DNA of 18,808 bases from a bacterium (GTDB taxonomy: Bacteria > Babelota > Babeliae > Babelales > CAIQNR01). A program made the translations under genes and the position numbers. The notes beneath the pieces are model-generated. The model saw only the letters and a list, made by a program, of their open reading frames with translations. It did not search any database and had not been told where the DNA came from. The DNA is taken from positions 1 through 18,808 of the forward strand of contig CANNBR010000010.1 in assembly GCA_947502805.1 (NCBI GenBank), given 5' to 3'. Positions 6,850 through 12,860 of the stretch are shown here, in pieces. The stretch's first letter is position 1. Every line of letters begins with the position of its first letter.

Positions 6850-7722
6850 ATGAAGATGAAAAAAATAGTTTTAAGTATCGCGTTATTAACCGTTACTGGA
6901 AACATGCTTGCTGGAAACATGCTTGCTGGTGACATGATGATGCAAGGAGATCGCCTACCAGCTGATATGCTTCCATCTAAGGATATGCAAAAAGAAGCAA
7001 AAACACTGTACAACACTCTTGATATGTTAAAAGTAGGTAAAGATGGAGCTATTACGTTACCAGCTGATCTTATTGAACTTGCTAAAGACACCTTTAGTAT
7101 CGCACGCACCATGACATCAGAAGAAGGGAAAAAAATTGAACAACTTCAGATGGCATATGCTCAAATAGACAGCCCTTGGTGGAGAAATGAGCTTACTCAA
7201 GTAATGCGTAAAAATGTTAAATTTATGAATACACTCAAAGAATATGATACAGCAAGACAAGCGCATGAAGTGCTTTGGAATAAACTATTACAAACTGTTC
7301 GACCAGAAAATAATACTGGAATGCTCTATCAAGATATTGAGAACGAAAACAAAACAGATGCAGAAAAAACACTTAAGCAACTCATGACTCCTATAGTTGC
7401 AAGCAAAGAAAAACAAGCTGCTGCATTAAAAAGTCTTAATTCTCTTTTTGCATCAAGCGGCGTACTTAAAAAACAACTTGGCAACTTACAAAAAATATTT
7501 ATAGATGCAAATATCGATTTTAAGCAATATCTTAAAAAAATCGAATATCTTGTAAAACAAAATGTACAATGGATGATCGCTTTTGAAATTGCTATCAACC
7601 CAGATTTTGCAAAAGTAGTTACTACAGAAATGACTGAGCACCTTACAACAACTTTTACAAATCTACATACTTCACTGGCAGTTACTAAACTAAGAACGAT
7701 GCAAGCAGCCGCCAAGAAGTAA
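6850..7722 (+). CDS. Exported helical protein of unknown function
   Basis: A 290-residue protein with no family I recognise. The start is the ATG at 6850, behind AAGGAGG (6835-6841, 8-base spacing); the longer frame from a TTG at 6793 is rejected for lack of such a site. Residues 1-22 form a signal peptide whose cleavage region is duplicated (GNMLA-GNMLA-GD) by a 15-base repeat. The mature chain is Met-rich at first (MMMQGDRLPADMLP), then almost wholly alpha-helical, Lys/Leu/Ala/Thr-rich, with no cysteines and no further transmembrane segment. WWRNE and VQWMIAFEIAINP are the only aromatic-rich spots. A strong terminator follows at 7748. It probably acts in the periplasm or outside the cell; function unknown. 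Confidence 0.75.
   Translation: MKMKKIVLSIALLTVTGNMLAGNMLAGDMMMQGDRLPADMLPSKDMQKEAKTLYNTLDMLKVGKDGAITLPADLIELAKDTFSIARTMTSEEGKKIEQLQMAYAQIDSPWWRNELTQVMRKNVKFMNTLKEYDTARQAHEVLWNKLLQTVRPENNTGMLYQDIENENKTDAEKTLKQLMTPIVASKEKQAAALKSLNSLFASSGVLKKQLGNLQKIFIDANIDFKQYLKKIEYLVKQNVQWMIAFEIAINPDFAKVVTTEMTEHLTTTFTNLHTSLAVTKLRTMQAAAKK
6898..6927 (+). repeat. 15-base direct duplication in signal peptide
   Basis: GGAAACATGCTTGCT at 6898-6912 is repeated exactly and adjacently at 6913-6927, duplicating GNMLA at the signal-peptidase site. Perfect identity suggests a recent event. Confidence 0.9.
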
Positions 7723-7747
7723 AATAGTGAATTTAAAATAATAGTTT

Positions 7748-7782
7748 AAAGAGAGCTGGAATTATTTTCTCGCTCTCTTTTT
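7748..7782 (+). terminator. Rho-independent terminator (or leader hairpin of next gene)
   Basis: AAAGAGAGC (7748-7756) and GCTCTCTTT (7772-7780) form a perfect 9-bp stem around a 15-base loop, ending in five T. It stands 26 bases after the stop of the 290-residue protein but only 18 bases before the ATG at 7801, leaving no room for a separate downstream promoter. Confidence 0.8.
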
Positions 7783-7800
7783 CTAAAAAATGGAGAGAAA

Positions 7801-8307
7801 ATGAATAAAAAAATAAAAGGCATAACCCTTCTTGCAGTCATTGTAATGACAAGCTTCCCACTTGACCTTTTTAGTCGAGGTGGCGGTGGACACGGTGGTG
7901 GACATGGAGGAGGAGGCGGTCACGGTGGTGGACATGGTGGTGGCGGTGGACATGGAAATCATGGCGGTCATTATGGTGGTGGTCACGTTTATGGACATAG
8001 TGGCGGTGGATGGGGATTTGGTGGAGGCATTGTTGCTGGCGTTGTAGTTGGCTCACTTTTAGTCACATCTCTTTCTTTAAATAAAGTTAACAGCAATAAC
8101 TATAATGCAACTGTTGACGCTCTCAATGATCGAATAGATGAATTAAACCGAAGACTTGATTACGCAGAAGATGATAACGTTCAACAGCTACAAGACGCAT
8201 TAAATAAGACGAAAGCACAACTTGCACAAGTTACTACTTACAAAGATCAAAACTTTATGAATGCTCAAGGTACCCAAACAACAAATCAACCGATCAAAAA
8301 AGCTTAA
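7801..8307 (+). CDS. Exported Gly/His-rich coiled-coil protein
   Basis: Unrecognised 168-residue protein. Signal peptide 1-25 (KKIK, hydrophobic core, cleavage near LFS-RG). Residues 27-70 are almost only Gly and His with nine histidines; the ten-residue unit HGGGHGGGGG occurs twice in tandem, followed by decayed units. Residues 71-95 form a glycine-zipper-like hydrophobic segment (GFGGGIVAGVVVGSLLV), then an Asn-rich spacer and a coiled coil (about 103-146). The order of parts matches the protein at 5803. Multiple His could bind Zn, Cu or Ni, which is inference. GGAG precedes the ATG by 5-6 bases. The frame stops at TAA 8305-8307, but the same frame continues with a charged tail to 8400, similar in kind to the acidic tail of the 5803 protein. 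Confidence 0.78.
   Translation: MNKKIKGITLLAVIVMTSFPLDLFSRGGGGHGGGHGGGGGHGGGHGGGGGHGNHGGHYGGGHVYGHSGGGWGFGGGIVAGVVVGSLLVTSLSLNKVNSNNYNATVDALNDRIDELNRRLDYAEDDNVQQLQDALNKTKAQLAQVTTYKDQNFMNAQGTQTTNQPIKKA
7891..7950 (+). repeat. 30-base tandem repeat encoding HGGGHGGGGG
   Basis: Two tandem 30-base units (7891-7920 and 7921-7950) encode the same ten residues but differ at several third positions. Degenerate units follow to about 8000. The silent divergence suggests the amino-acid pattern is being kept under selection. Confidence 0.8.
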
Positions 8308-8400
8308 TCAAAATCTATGAAGACTGAGCTTGTTGATGAAGTTGAAAAAGTTGAAGGCAAAGTTAAACATCTTAAAGAAGAAATTGAGACAGATATCTAA
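8308..8400 (+). pseudogene. Stop-separated in-frame tail of the Gly/His-rich gene
   Basis: Directly after TAA 8305-8307 the same frame stays open for 30 codons to TAA 8398-8400. It encodes a charged helical peptide (from ATG 8317: MKTELVDEVEKVEGK...EEIETDI). Its ending resembles the tail of the paralogue at 5803 (EEVEDEFETVESDIKEDI), suggesting it once formed the C-terminus of the 7801 protein before a nonsense change. The ATG at 8317 has no ribosome site, so independent translation is unlikely. A true terminator lies beyond it, not before it, consistent with it being part of the gene. Confidence 0.55.
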
Positions 8401-8426
8401 ACAAGCGAGCGTACCTGGATTATGAA

Positions 8427-8459
8427 AATGCGGTGGTTTTATAGCTGCCGCATTTTTTT
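8427..8459. terminator. Bidirectional rho-independent terminator
   Basis: AATGCGG (8427-8433) and CCGCATT (8448-8454) pair, extendable by wobble pairs toward a short loop, with a T7 run on the plus strand and T4 on the minus strand. It lies between the converging Gly/His-rich gene and the lipoprotein gene and can serve both. Confidence 0.8.
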
Positions 8460-9036
8460 ATGCCTGCAAGTAAACATGTAACAAGGTAGACTTTTTGCCC
8501 CACCACGATTGCCTTGAAGGCCTCATAGAAACAATGCATGATTGCCTCTGCCTCTTAAATGAAAATAATAATTCTTTATGCTCAAATGCTGCTACTTTAA
8601 TCCATCCAAGCCGTTCCATTTCTTGTGCATAAAATTGAGTCAAATTAGCCAAAGAAAGTTCTGTTTTAGACACAATCACATAACGACCCTGACCATCATC
8701 TGATGCAGAAATCCCTTTTGCCATAAGCGGTAAAGGCAGATCACCTAAACGAGCTTCTATTTCTATCATTCGTTCTTGAACTGAATAATTCTTAGACACA
8801 TGCCTCTGCTCGTCTTGAGCTACAATAGGCATTTTCCCTTTTTTATTTTTAGCTGATGAATCGCGCACTACGCTTTGAGAAGAGCGCTTAATTAATAAAT
8901 CACTCTTATTATTTTGATCGAAAATTTGGTTTTTTCCAGACTGCTGACTTTTAGTTACGGGCGATTTTTTACGCACTCCACAACCAGTACAGCAAAAAAG
9001 AAAGGCGACCGGAAGAATAAGAAAACGATGTTTCAT
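8458..9036 (-). CDS. Predicted lipoprotein of unknown function
   Basis: A 192-residue protein. The N-terminus (MKHRFLILPVAFLFCCTGC) is a lipoprotein-type signal with C19 as probable lipidation site; the -3 position is Cys rather than the usual Leu, so the lipobox is imperfect. Residues 20 to about 85 are a polar Lys/Ser/Gln-rich linker. The C-terminal part (about 90-192) looks like a compact alpha/beta domain, with LPLPLMAKGISASDDGQGRY, LTQFYAQEMERLGWIKVA and LLFSFKRQRQSCIVSM, ending WWGKKSTLLHVYLQA. I cannot name this domain. ATG at 9036 has AGGA about 9 bases upstream. It lies 39 bases after rplS on the same strand and may be cotranscribed with it. Likely envelope-anchored. Confidence 0.72.
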   Translation of the reverse strand: MKHRFLILPVAFLFCCTGCGVRKKSPVTKSQQSGKNQIFDQNNKSDLLIKRSSQSVVRDSSAKNKKGKMPIVAQDEQRHVSKNYSVQERMIEIEARLGDLPLPLMAKGISASDDGQGRYVIVSKTELSLANLTQFYAQEMERLGWIKVAAFEHKELLFSFKRQRQSCIVSMRPSRQSWWGKKSTLLHVYLQA

Positions 9037-9075
9037 ATTAATTTTCCTGTCGCCTTTAGGATTTTTATTTAAGCT

Positions 9076-9531
9076 TTATGAGTTCAAAGCTTGATCAGCT
9101 GTTTTTTTAACTTCAGCTGCTTGCTTTTGAGCAGCAGCTTTGATGCTTGCTAATTCTTTTTCTTGCTTGGTCAAGATGCGTTCTTTAACGCGAGCTTTTT
9201 TACCTATTCTGTCACGCATATAGTAAAGTTTTGCGCGACGTACATCACCTTTATGAACGAGCTTAATGCTGTCAATAATAGGAGAATAAAATGGATAAAT
9301 ACGTTCGATAGGACAACTATCAGAACCTATTTTGCGAACAGTGAAGGTTGATGAGATGCCATTTTTATGCATCGCAATAACGTCTCCTTCAAAAATTTGA
9401 ACGCGACTTTTAACACCTTCTTTAATCCATTGGGAAACAGCAATTGCATCACCAACTTCAAATTCAGGGAAATTGCGATCAGTTGTTGCAAGATCAAGGA
9501 TCGTTTCTCTGGTAAGCCCTTTTGCTTTCAT
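9076..9531 (-). CDS. rplS: 50S ribosomal protein L19
   Basis: Large-subunit ribosomal protein at the 30S-50S interface. Residues 1 to about 118 cover the whole L19 fold: FEVGDAIAVSQWIKEG, RVQIFEGDVIAMHKNG, TFTVRKIGS, IERIYPFYSP and the family signature HKGDVRRAKLYYMRDR. Residues 119-151 are an extra Lys/Ala-rich helix beyond the normal end, similar in flavour to the S16 extension in this window. ATG at 9531 has AAAGG about 9 bases upstream. The 146-base gap to trmD holds a TATACT box near 9615 (minus strand) and a small hairpin, so rplS may have its own promoter in addition to readthrough from rpsP-trmD. Confidence 0.95.
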   Translation of the reverse strand: MKAKGLTRETILDLATTDRNFPEFEVGDAIAVSQWIKEGVKSRVQIFEGDVIAMHKNGISSTFTVRKIGSDSCPIERIYPFYSPIIDSIKLVHKGDVRRAKLYYMRDRIGKKARVKERILTKQEKELASIKAAAQKQAAEVKKTADQALNS

Positions 9532-9677
9532 GATATAGCCTTTATTTTATCTGACTTTTGTCATAGCTTTTCGCAGTCAATGCTTTTTTATGCATTTTGC
9601 TACAGCTGTTTTTTATTCATAAACTTTCGTAAAACCCTAAGTATACTGCAATTCCCACCCTCTGCCTAGTCCGTTAT

Positions 9678-10985
9678 CTAGTCAACTTGAAGGAGATTAA
9701 TTCCCATCCATCTATCAAGTATAACCGCAGCTGCAGAACGTACCGAAAGATGATTAAAATCTGTAAAGCCTTCAATTGGCAATAATAAATAGTCACAACG
9801 AGCAATAAGCTCATCACACAAACCTTTTGCTGTTCCCAAAACAAAGAGAACTGGTCGATCATGTGCCCATACTTCTGTTTGATCAAAATAAGTAATGGAA
9901 CGAGAAAGATTTCCCTGATTTTTTGCTGACGTTGCTATCAATAAAGGCTTTTTGCCCTCTTTAAGCTCAATTTCAGCAATCACTTGATCCAATGATTGTT
10001 TAATACTCACCAAATCAACTGCTTCTGAACGGTTACGGTTATAACTAATACCCGCACCATGCCAAAAATCTAAAATTGTTTCTGCTATCTTCCTTTGATC
10101 AATAAGCGGAGTCACTAACGTATATCCTTTAACTCCATAGGTCTTACACGAACGGGCAATATCATGGATATCAAGTGATGTAACCGATGAAGTTCCGACC
10201 GTAGACTCTTGCACAATAACTTGATCATGCATAAGCACCACATAATGAGATGGCATATAACGAAACGCCAATGCCCTGTTTTTTTTATCAGCACAATAGG
10301 AACGAACCCATTGAAAATGTTCTTTTACCGATTTTTGAGCAGCTACTTCAGTACGAAACGTATCCATTGCTGCATGATTACCCGAAAGCAAAACCTCTGG
10401 TATCACTTGTCCATGCCACTCACGAGGTGGAGTGGTATAGGTGGGAAAATCAATAAAACAGTTAGTAAACGAATCTTTTTCTACCGAATCTTTTTTCGCA
10501 ACTACCCCAGGAATATACCGCATCACAGCCTCTAATAAGACCATGACAGGAAGATCGCCTCCCATAAGTACGTAATCACCTATGGAAACTTCTAAATCAG
10601 CATATTCTTTTTGAGCTCGATCATCGCAACCTTCGTAACGACCCGCAACCAAAAGAATATGTTCTGCTTTTAAAAAAGTATCGGCAAGTCGAGCGACAAG
10701 CCGTTGATCAAGTTTTTTACCTTGAGGAGTTACAAAAATTCTATACGCCTTACCATGCTTTTCTTCTTGAGCTTCAACCATTCGCTGGATAACTTCTGGA
10801 CGAATCGCCATGCCACTACCGTGACCGACGGTTGGTCCATCAAGACGTTCCTTTGGTTGGCAAAAAGATGAAAAAGAGACAACATCGTAAGACGCTATCT
10901 CTTTTTCATAAGAACGCTTTATAAGGCTTGTGCCTAGAAATTCTCGATAAAGATCAGGAAAAACTGTGGCGATCGAGATTTTCAT
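9678..10985 (-). CDS. trmD: TrmD tRNA (guanine-N1)-methyltransferase fused to a second SPOUT methyltransferase domain
   Basis: A 435-residue fusion. Residues 1 to about 245 are TrmD, which makes m1G37 in tRNA: IATVFPDLYREF, VTPQGKKLDQ, the knot LVAGRYEGCDDRA (112-124), SIGDYVLMGGDLP, RYIPGV with R156, IDFP with D179 (the catalytic pair R154/D169 of E. coli) and PEVLLSGNHA. The loop usually reading DDxPYGGGxGM is LDGPTVGHGSGM, and YTRP is YTTPP. Residues about 246-435 are a complete domain of the Methyltrn_RNA_4 SPOUT family, normally a separate protein: IARSCKTYGVKGYTLVTPL, FWHGAGISYNRNRSEAVDLV, IATSAK, VLGTAKGL and NHLSVRSAAAVILDRWMG. Start: ATG 7 bases after the rpsP stop; a longer frame entering rpsP is rejected. 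rimM is missing from between rpsP and trmD. The second domain's RNA target is unknown. Confidence 0.93.
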   Translation of the reverse strand: MKISIATVFPDLYREFLGTSLIKRSYEKEIASYDVVSFSSFCQPKERLDGPTVGHGSGMAIRPEVIQRMVEAQEEKHGKAYRIFVTPQGKKLDQRLVARLADTFLKAEHILLVAGRYEGCDDRAQKEYADLEVSIGDYVLMGGDLPVMVLLEAVMRYIPGVVAKKDSVEKDSFTNCFIDFPTYTTPPREWHGQVIPEVLLSGNHAAMDTFRTEVAAQKSVKEHFQWVRSYCADKKNRALAFRYMPSHYVVLMHDQVIVQESTVGTSSVTSLDIHDIARSCKTYGVKGYTLVTPLIDQRKIAETILDFWHGAGISYNRNRSEAVDLVSIKQSLDQVIAEIELKEGKKPLLIATSAKNQGNLSRSITYFDQTEVWAHDRPVLFVLGTAKGLCDELIARCDYLLLPIEGFTDFNHLSVRSAAAVILDRWMGINLLQVD

Positions 10986-10992
10986 AGAAAAT

Positions 10993-11340
10993 TTATTCTT
11001 GGGTAGCAGCTTGAGCTTGTTCCACAGCAGGAGCTTCAACAGCTTCTACTTTTTTTACAGTCTTTTTAACTGGTGCTGCTTTTGGAGCAACTGGAGCTTT
11101 TGCTGCTTTTGTAAATTGCTTTTGGAGCTTAACGACTGTGTCACTTGGAATCGCACCTTTATCAAGCCACGCTTGAATGCGTTCAACATGGAACTGAACC
11201 AACTCACCGGTTAACGGGTTGTATGTTCCAAGGTTTTCAAGGTATTCACCATCACGTTTTTTGCGGCTATCTACCGCAACTATTCTGAAAAAAGGAGCTT
11301 TTTTCTTACCAATTCGAGCAAGTCGTATTTTTACTGACAT
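10993..11340 (-). CDS. rpsP: 30S ribosomal protein S16
   Basis: Small-subunit ribosomal protein needed for 30S assembly. Residues 1 to about 80 are S16: MSVKIRLARIGKKKAPFFRI, VAVDSRKKRDGEYLENLGTY and VERIQAWLDKGAIPSDTV. Residues about 85-115 are an added Ala/Lys/Val/Glu-rich tail. The ATG at 11340 is chosen because GAAGGA lies about 9 bases upstream and the S16 homology begins there; the open frame reaches back to 11394 without family similarity. It is the first gene of the rpsP-trmD run, with a promoter at 11393-11420. Confidence 0.95.
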   Translation of the reverse strand: MSVKIRLARIGKKKAPFFRIVAVDSRKKRDGEYLENLGTYNPLTGELVQFHVERIQAWLDKGAIPSDTVVKLQKQFTKAAKAPVAPKAAPVKKTVKKVEAVEAPAVEQAQAATQE

Positions 11341-11392
11341 GCACACCGTCCTTCTAAAAATCTGATTTCTAAGCCTACTATAAAGATGTTTC

Positions 11393-11420
11393 ATTGTAGC
11401 AGAAGCCCCATTTTATGCAA
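11393..11420 (-). promoter_or_regulatory. Putative rpsP promoter
   Basis: On the minus strand, TTGCAT (11420-11415), a 16-base spacer and TACAAT (11398-11393), about 50 bases before the rpsP ATG. The -10 box is near consensus and the -35 weak. A second possible -10, TATAGT, lies slightly downstream. The 315-base gap 11341-11655 otherwise contains the divergent hflX promoter. Confidence 0.45.
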
Positions 11421-11530
11421 CCATCCAGCAACTACATCTCAAATCTTATTTCTCGAGTTATTTTACAAGCTGCTTAAGCTAAGCTTATCCATCTATAGCT
11501 CTCTTATGTCTCATTTCTCTATTGATCTGA

Positions 11531-11558
11531 TTGTTAAAAAAAGAAAATTAGGTATAGT
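11531..11558 (+). promoter_or_regulatory. Putative hflX promoter with overlapping inverted repeat
   Basis: TTGTTA (11531-11536), 16-base spacer, TATAGT (11553-11558), about 97 bases before hflX. A 6-bp inverted repeat TAGTAG-TATCG-CTACTA (11555-11571) covers the end of the -10 box and the expected start point, which could be an operator or a leader hairpin. Confidence 0.5.
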
Positions 11559-11655
11559 AGTATCGCTACTAAATTATAGTCTTTGAATGGCCAAAAATGA
11601 AGATCCTGCTTACTTTTTCAATAAGCACCTTTAACTGATTACGGGAGATCGACTT

Positions 11656-12762
11656 ATGTCAAAAAATACTTTTCAGGCTACAGAAAACCGCCCAAGAGTT
11701 CTTCTTATAGCAATTCACTCTCCTTACAATAAAACAAAAAATATTCAGTCATATTATGATGAGTTCCTTCACCTTGCTTCTTCAAACGGTATTATAGCTG
11801 ACGAGATCGTCTATATTAAATTACGTAGTCTCGATACCGGCTATTTTTTAACAACCGGAAAACTTGAAGAAGTACGCGCTCTTTGCGAAGAAAAAAAGAT
11901 ACGTGAAGTTATTTTCTCTGATCCACTTTCACCTCTCCAAGAACGTAACCTTACTGAATTACTGCATTCTCGCGTCTATGATCGCACGCAATTGATTTTA
12001 GAAATTTTTGAAAAATCAGCGCATTCAGCAGAAGGGAAGTTGCAAGTAGAAATCGCTATGTTCCACCACAAAAAATCCCGTATTGCTGGTGCTGGCGTGC
12101 ACATGATGCAACAATCTGGAAAAGTGGGAAATAAAGGACCTGGCGAAACAGCAAAAGAAAAAGAAACACGACACATAGAAACACAGGTCAACCAACTCAA
12201 AAAAGAACTTTTGGCTATGCAAAAGGTGCGAGACACGCAACGCAAGCGTCGCCTTGATAGTAACGTTACACAAATTTGTTTAGTCGGTTACACAAACACC
12301 GGAAAATCAACAATTCTTAATCATATGACAAAGGCTAACGTACTTGCAGAAAATCGCCTTTTTGCAACACTTGATACCACCACACGAGAACTCTTTATTG
12401 ATGGGAAAAAGAAAGGGGTTATTTCTGACACCGTTGGTTTTATACAACAACTTCCTCATCAGCTAATCGATGCATTTAAATCAACACTTGATGAATTACG
12501 CTATGCAGACCTTTTATTACAAGTCGTTGACGTTTCAGACCCTGACTGTGAAGAACATATCAAAGTTGTTACTAAGATATTGCATGAGCTAGGAGTCGAA
12601 AAGGAAATGTTATATGTTTTCAATAAAGCGGATACCCCAGTAGAAATGCACCTATCTGAAGCATTGCGTGATCAATATCAGCCTCATGTGCTTGTTTCTG
12701 CCCAAACAGAAGGTGGGCTTGAGCCGCTCATCAATTTCATACGGCATTGGGATAAAAAATAA
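11656..12762 (+). CDS. hflX: Ribosome-associated GTPase HflX
   Basis: HflX binds the 50S subunit and splits stalled ribosomes in stress. The 368 residues hold the HflX N-terminal domain (about 12-200: TGYFLTTGKLEEV, FSDPLSPLQERNL, VYDRTQLILEIF, GKLQVEIAMFHHKKSRI and GNKGPGETAKEKE), a charged coiled-coil linker (about 165-200), and the G domain: G1 GYTNTGKST (211-219), G3 DTVGF (258-262), G4 NKAD (323-326), G5 SAQ (348-350). The usual GYTNAGKST has Thr for Ala here, and the usual PRL after the LQVELA helix is replaced by SRI; otherwise typical. ATG has GGGAG about 8 bases upstream. Neither hfq nor miaA is adjacent. Confidence 0.95.
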   Translation: MSKNTFQATENRPRVLLIAIHSPYNKTKNIQSYYDEFLHLASSNGIIADEIVYIKLRSLDTGYFLTTGKLEEVRALCEEKKIREVIFSDPLSPLQERNLTELLHSRVYDRTQLILEIFEKSAHSAEGKLQVEIAMFHHKKSRIAGAGVHMMQQSGKVGNKGPGETAKEKETRHIETQVNQLKKELLAMQKVRDTQRKRRLDSNVTQICLVGYTNTGKSTILNHMTKANVLAENRLFATLDTTTRELFIDGKKKGVISDTVGFIQQLPHQLIDAFKSTLDELRYADLLLQVVDVSDPDCEEHIKVVTKILHELGVEKEMLYVFNKADTPVEMHLSEALRDQYQPHVLVSAQTEGGLEPLINFIRHWDKK

Positions 12763-12794
12763 GCCGATCTTTAAGAGCTATTTCATCAATTATC

Positions 12795-12823
12795 TTGACG
12801 TTTTCCGTTGCGATAGGTAAATC
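12795..12823 (+). promoter_or_regulatory. Possible promoter of the 499-residue secreted protein
   Basis: TTGACG (12795-12800), 17-base spacer, TAAATC (12818-12823), about 38 bases before the ATG. The -35 is good, the -10 poor. No terminator was seen after hflX, so cotranscription is also possible. Confidence 0.35.
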
Positions 12824-12860
12824 TTTACTCTAAGTTTTATTCACCTAAAAAGGAGTTCCT

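Noticed and set aside
7879..8010. Repetitive Gly/His DNA as a CRISPR or non-coding repeat array
   Set aside because: Units are adjacent, of codon multiples, and lie in a frame with signal peptide and ribosome site; there are no spacers.
10986..11039. N-terminal extension of TrmD into rpsP
   Set aside because: It runs in another frame through the S16 tail; TrmD homology begins at the ATG at 10985.
11341..11394. N-terminal extension of S16
   Set aside because: S16 begins at MSVKIRLARIG, and the ribosome site precedes that ATG; the extension covers the promoter region.
11386..11586. 66-codon plus-strand frame in the rpsP-hflX gap
   Set aside because: No ribosome site, no family resemblance, and it overlaps promoters of both flanking genes.
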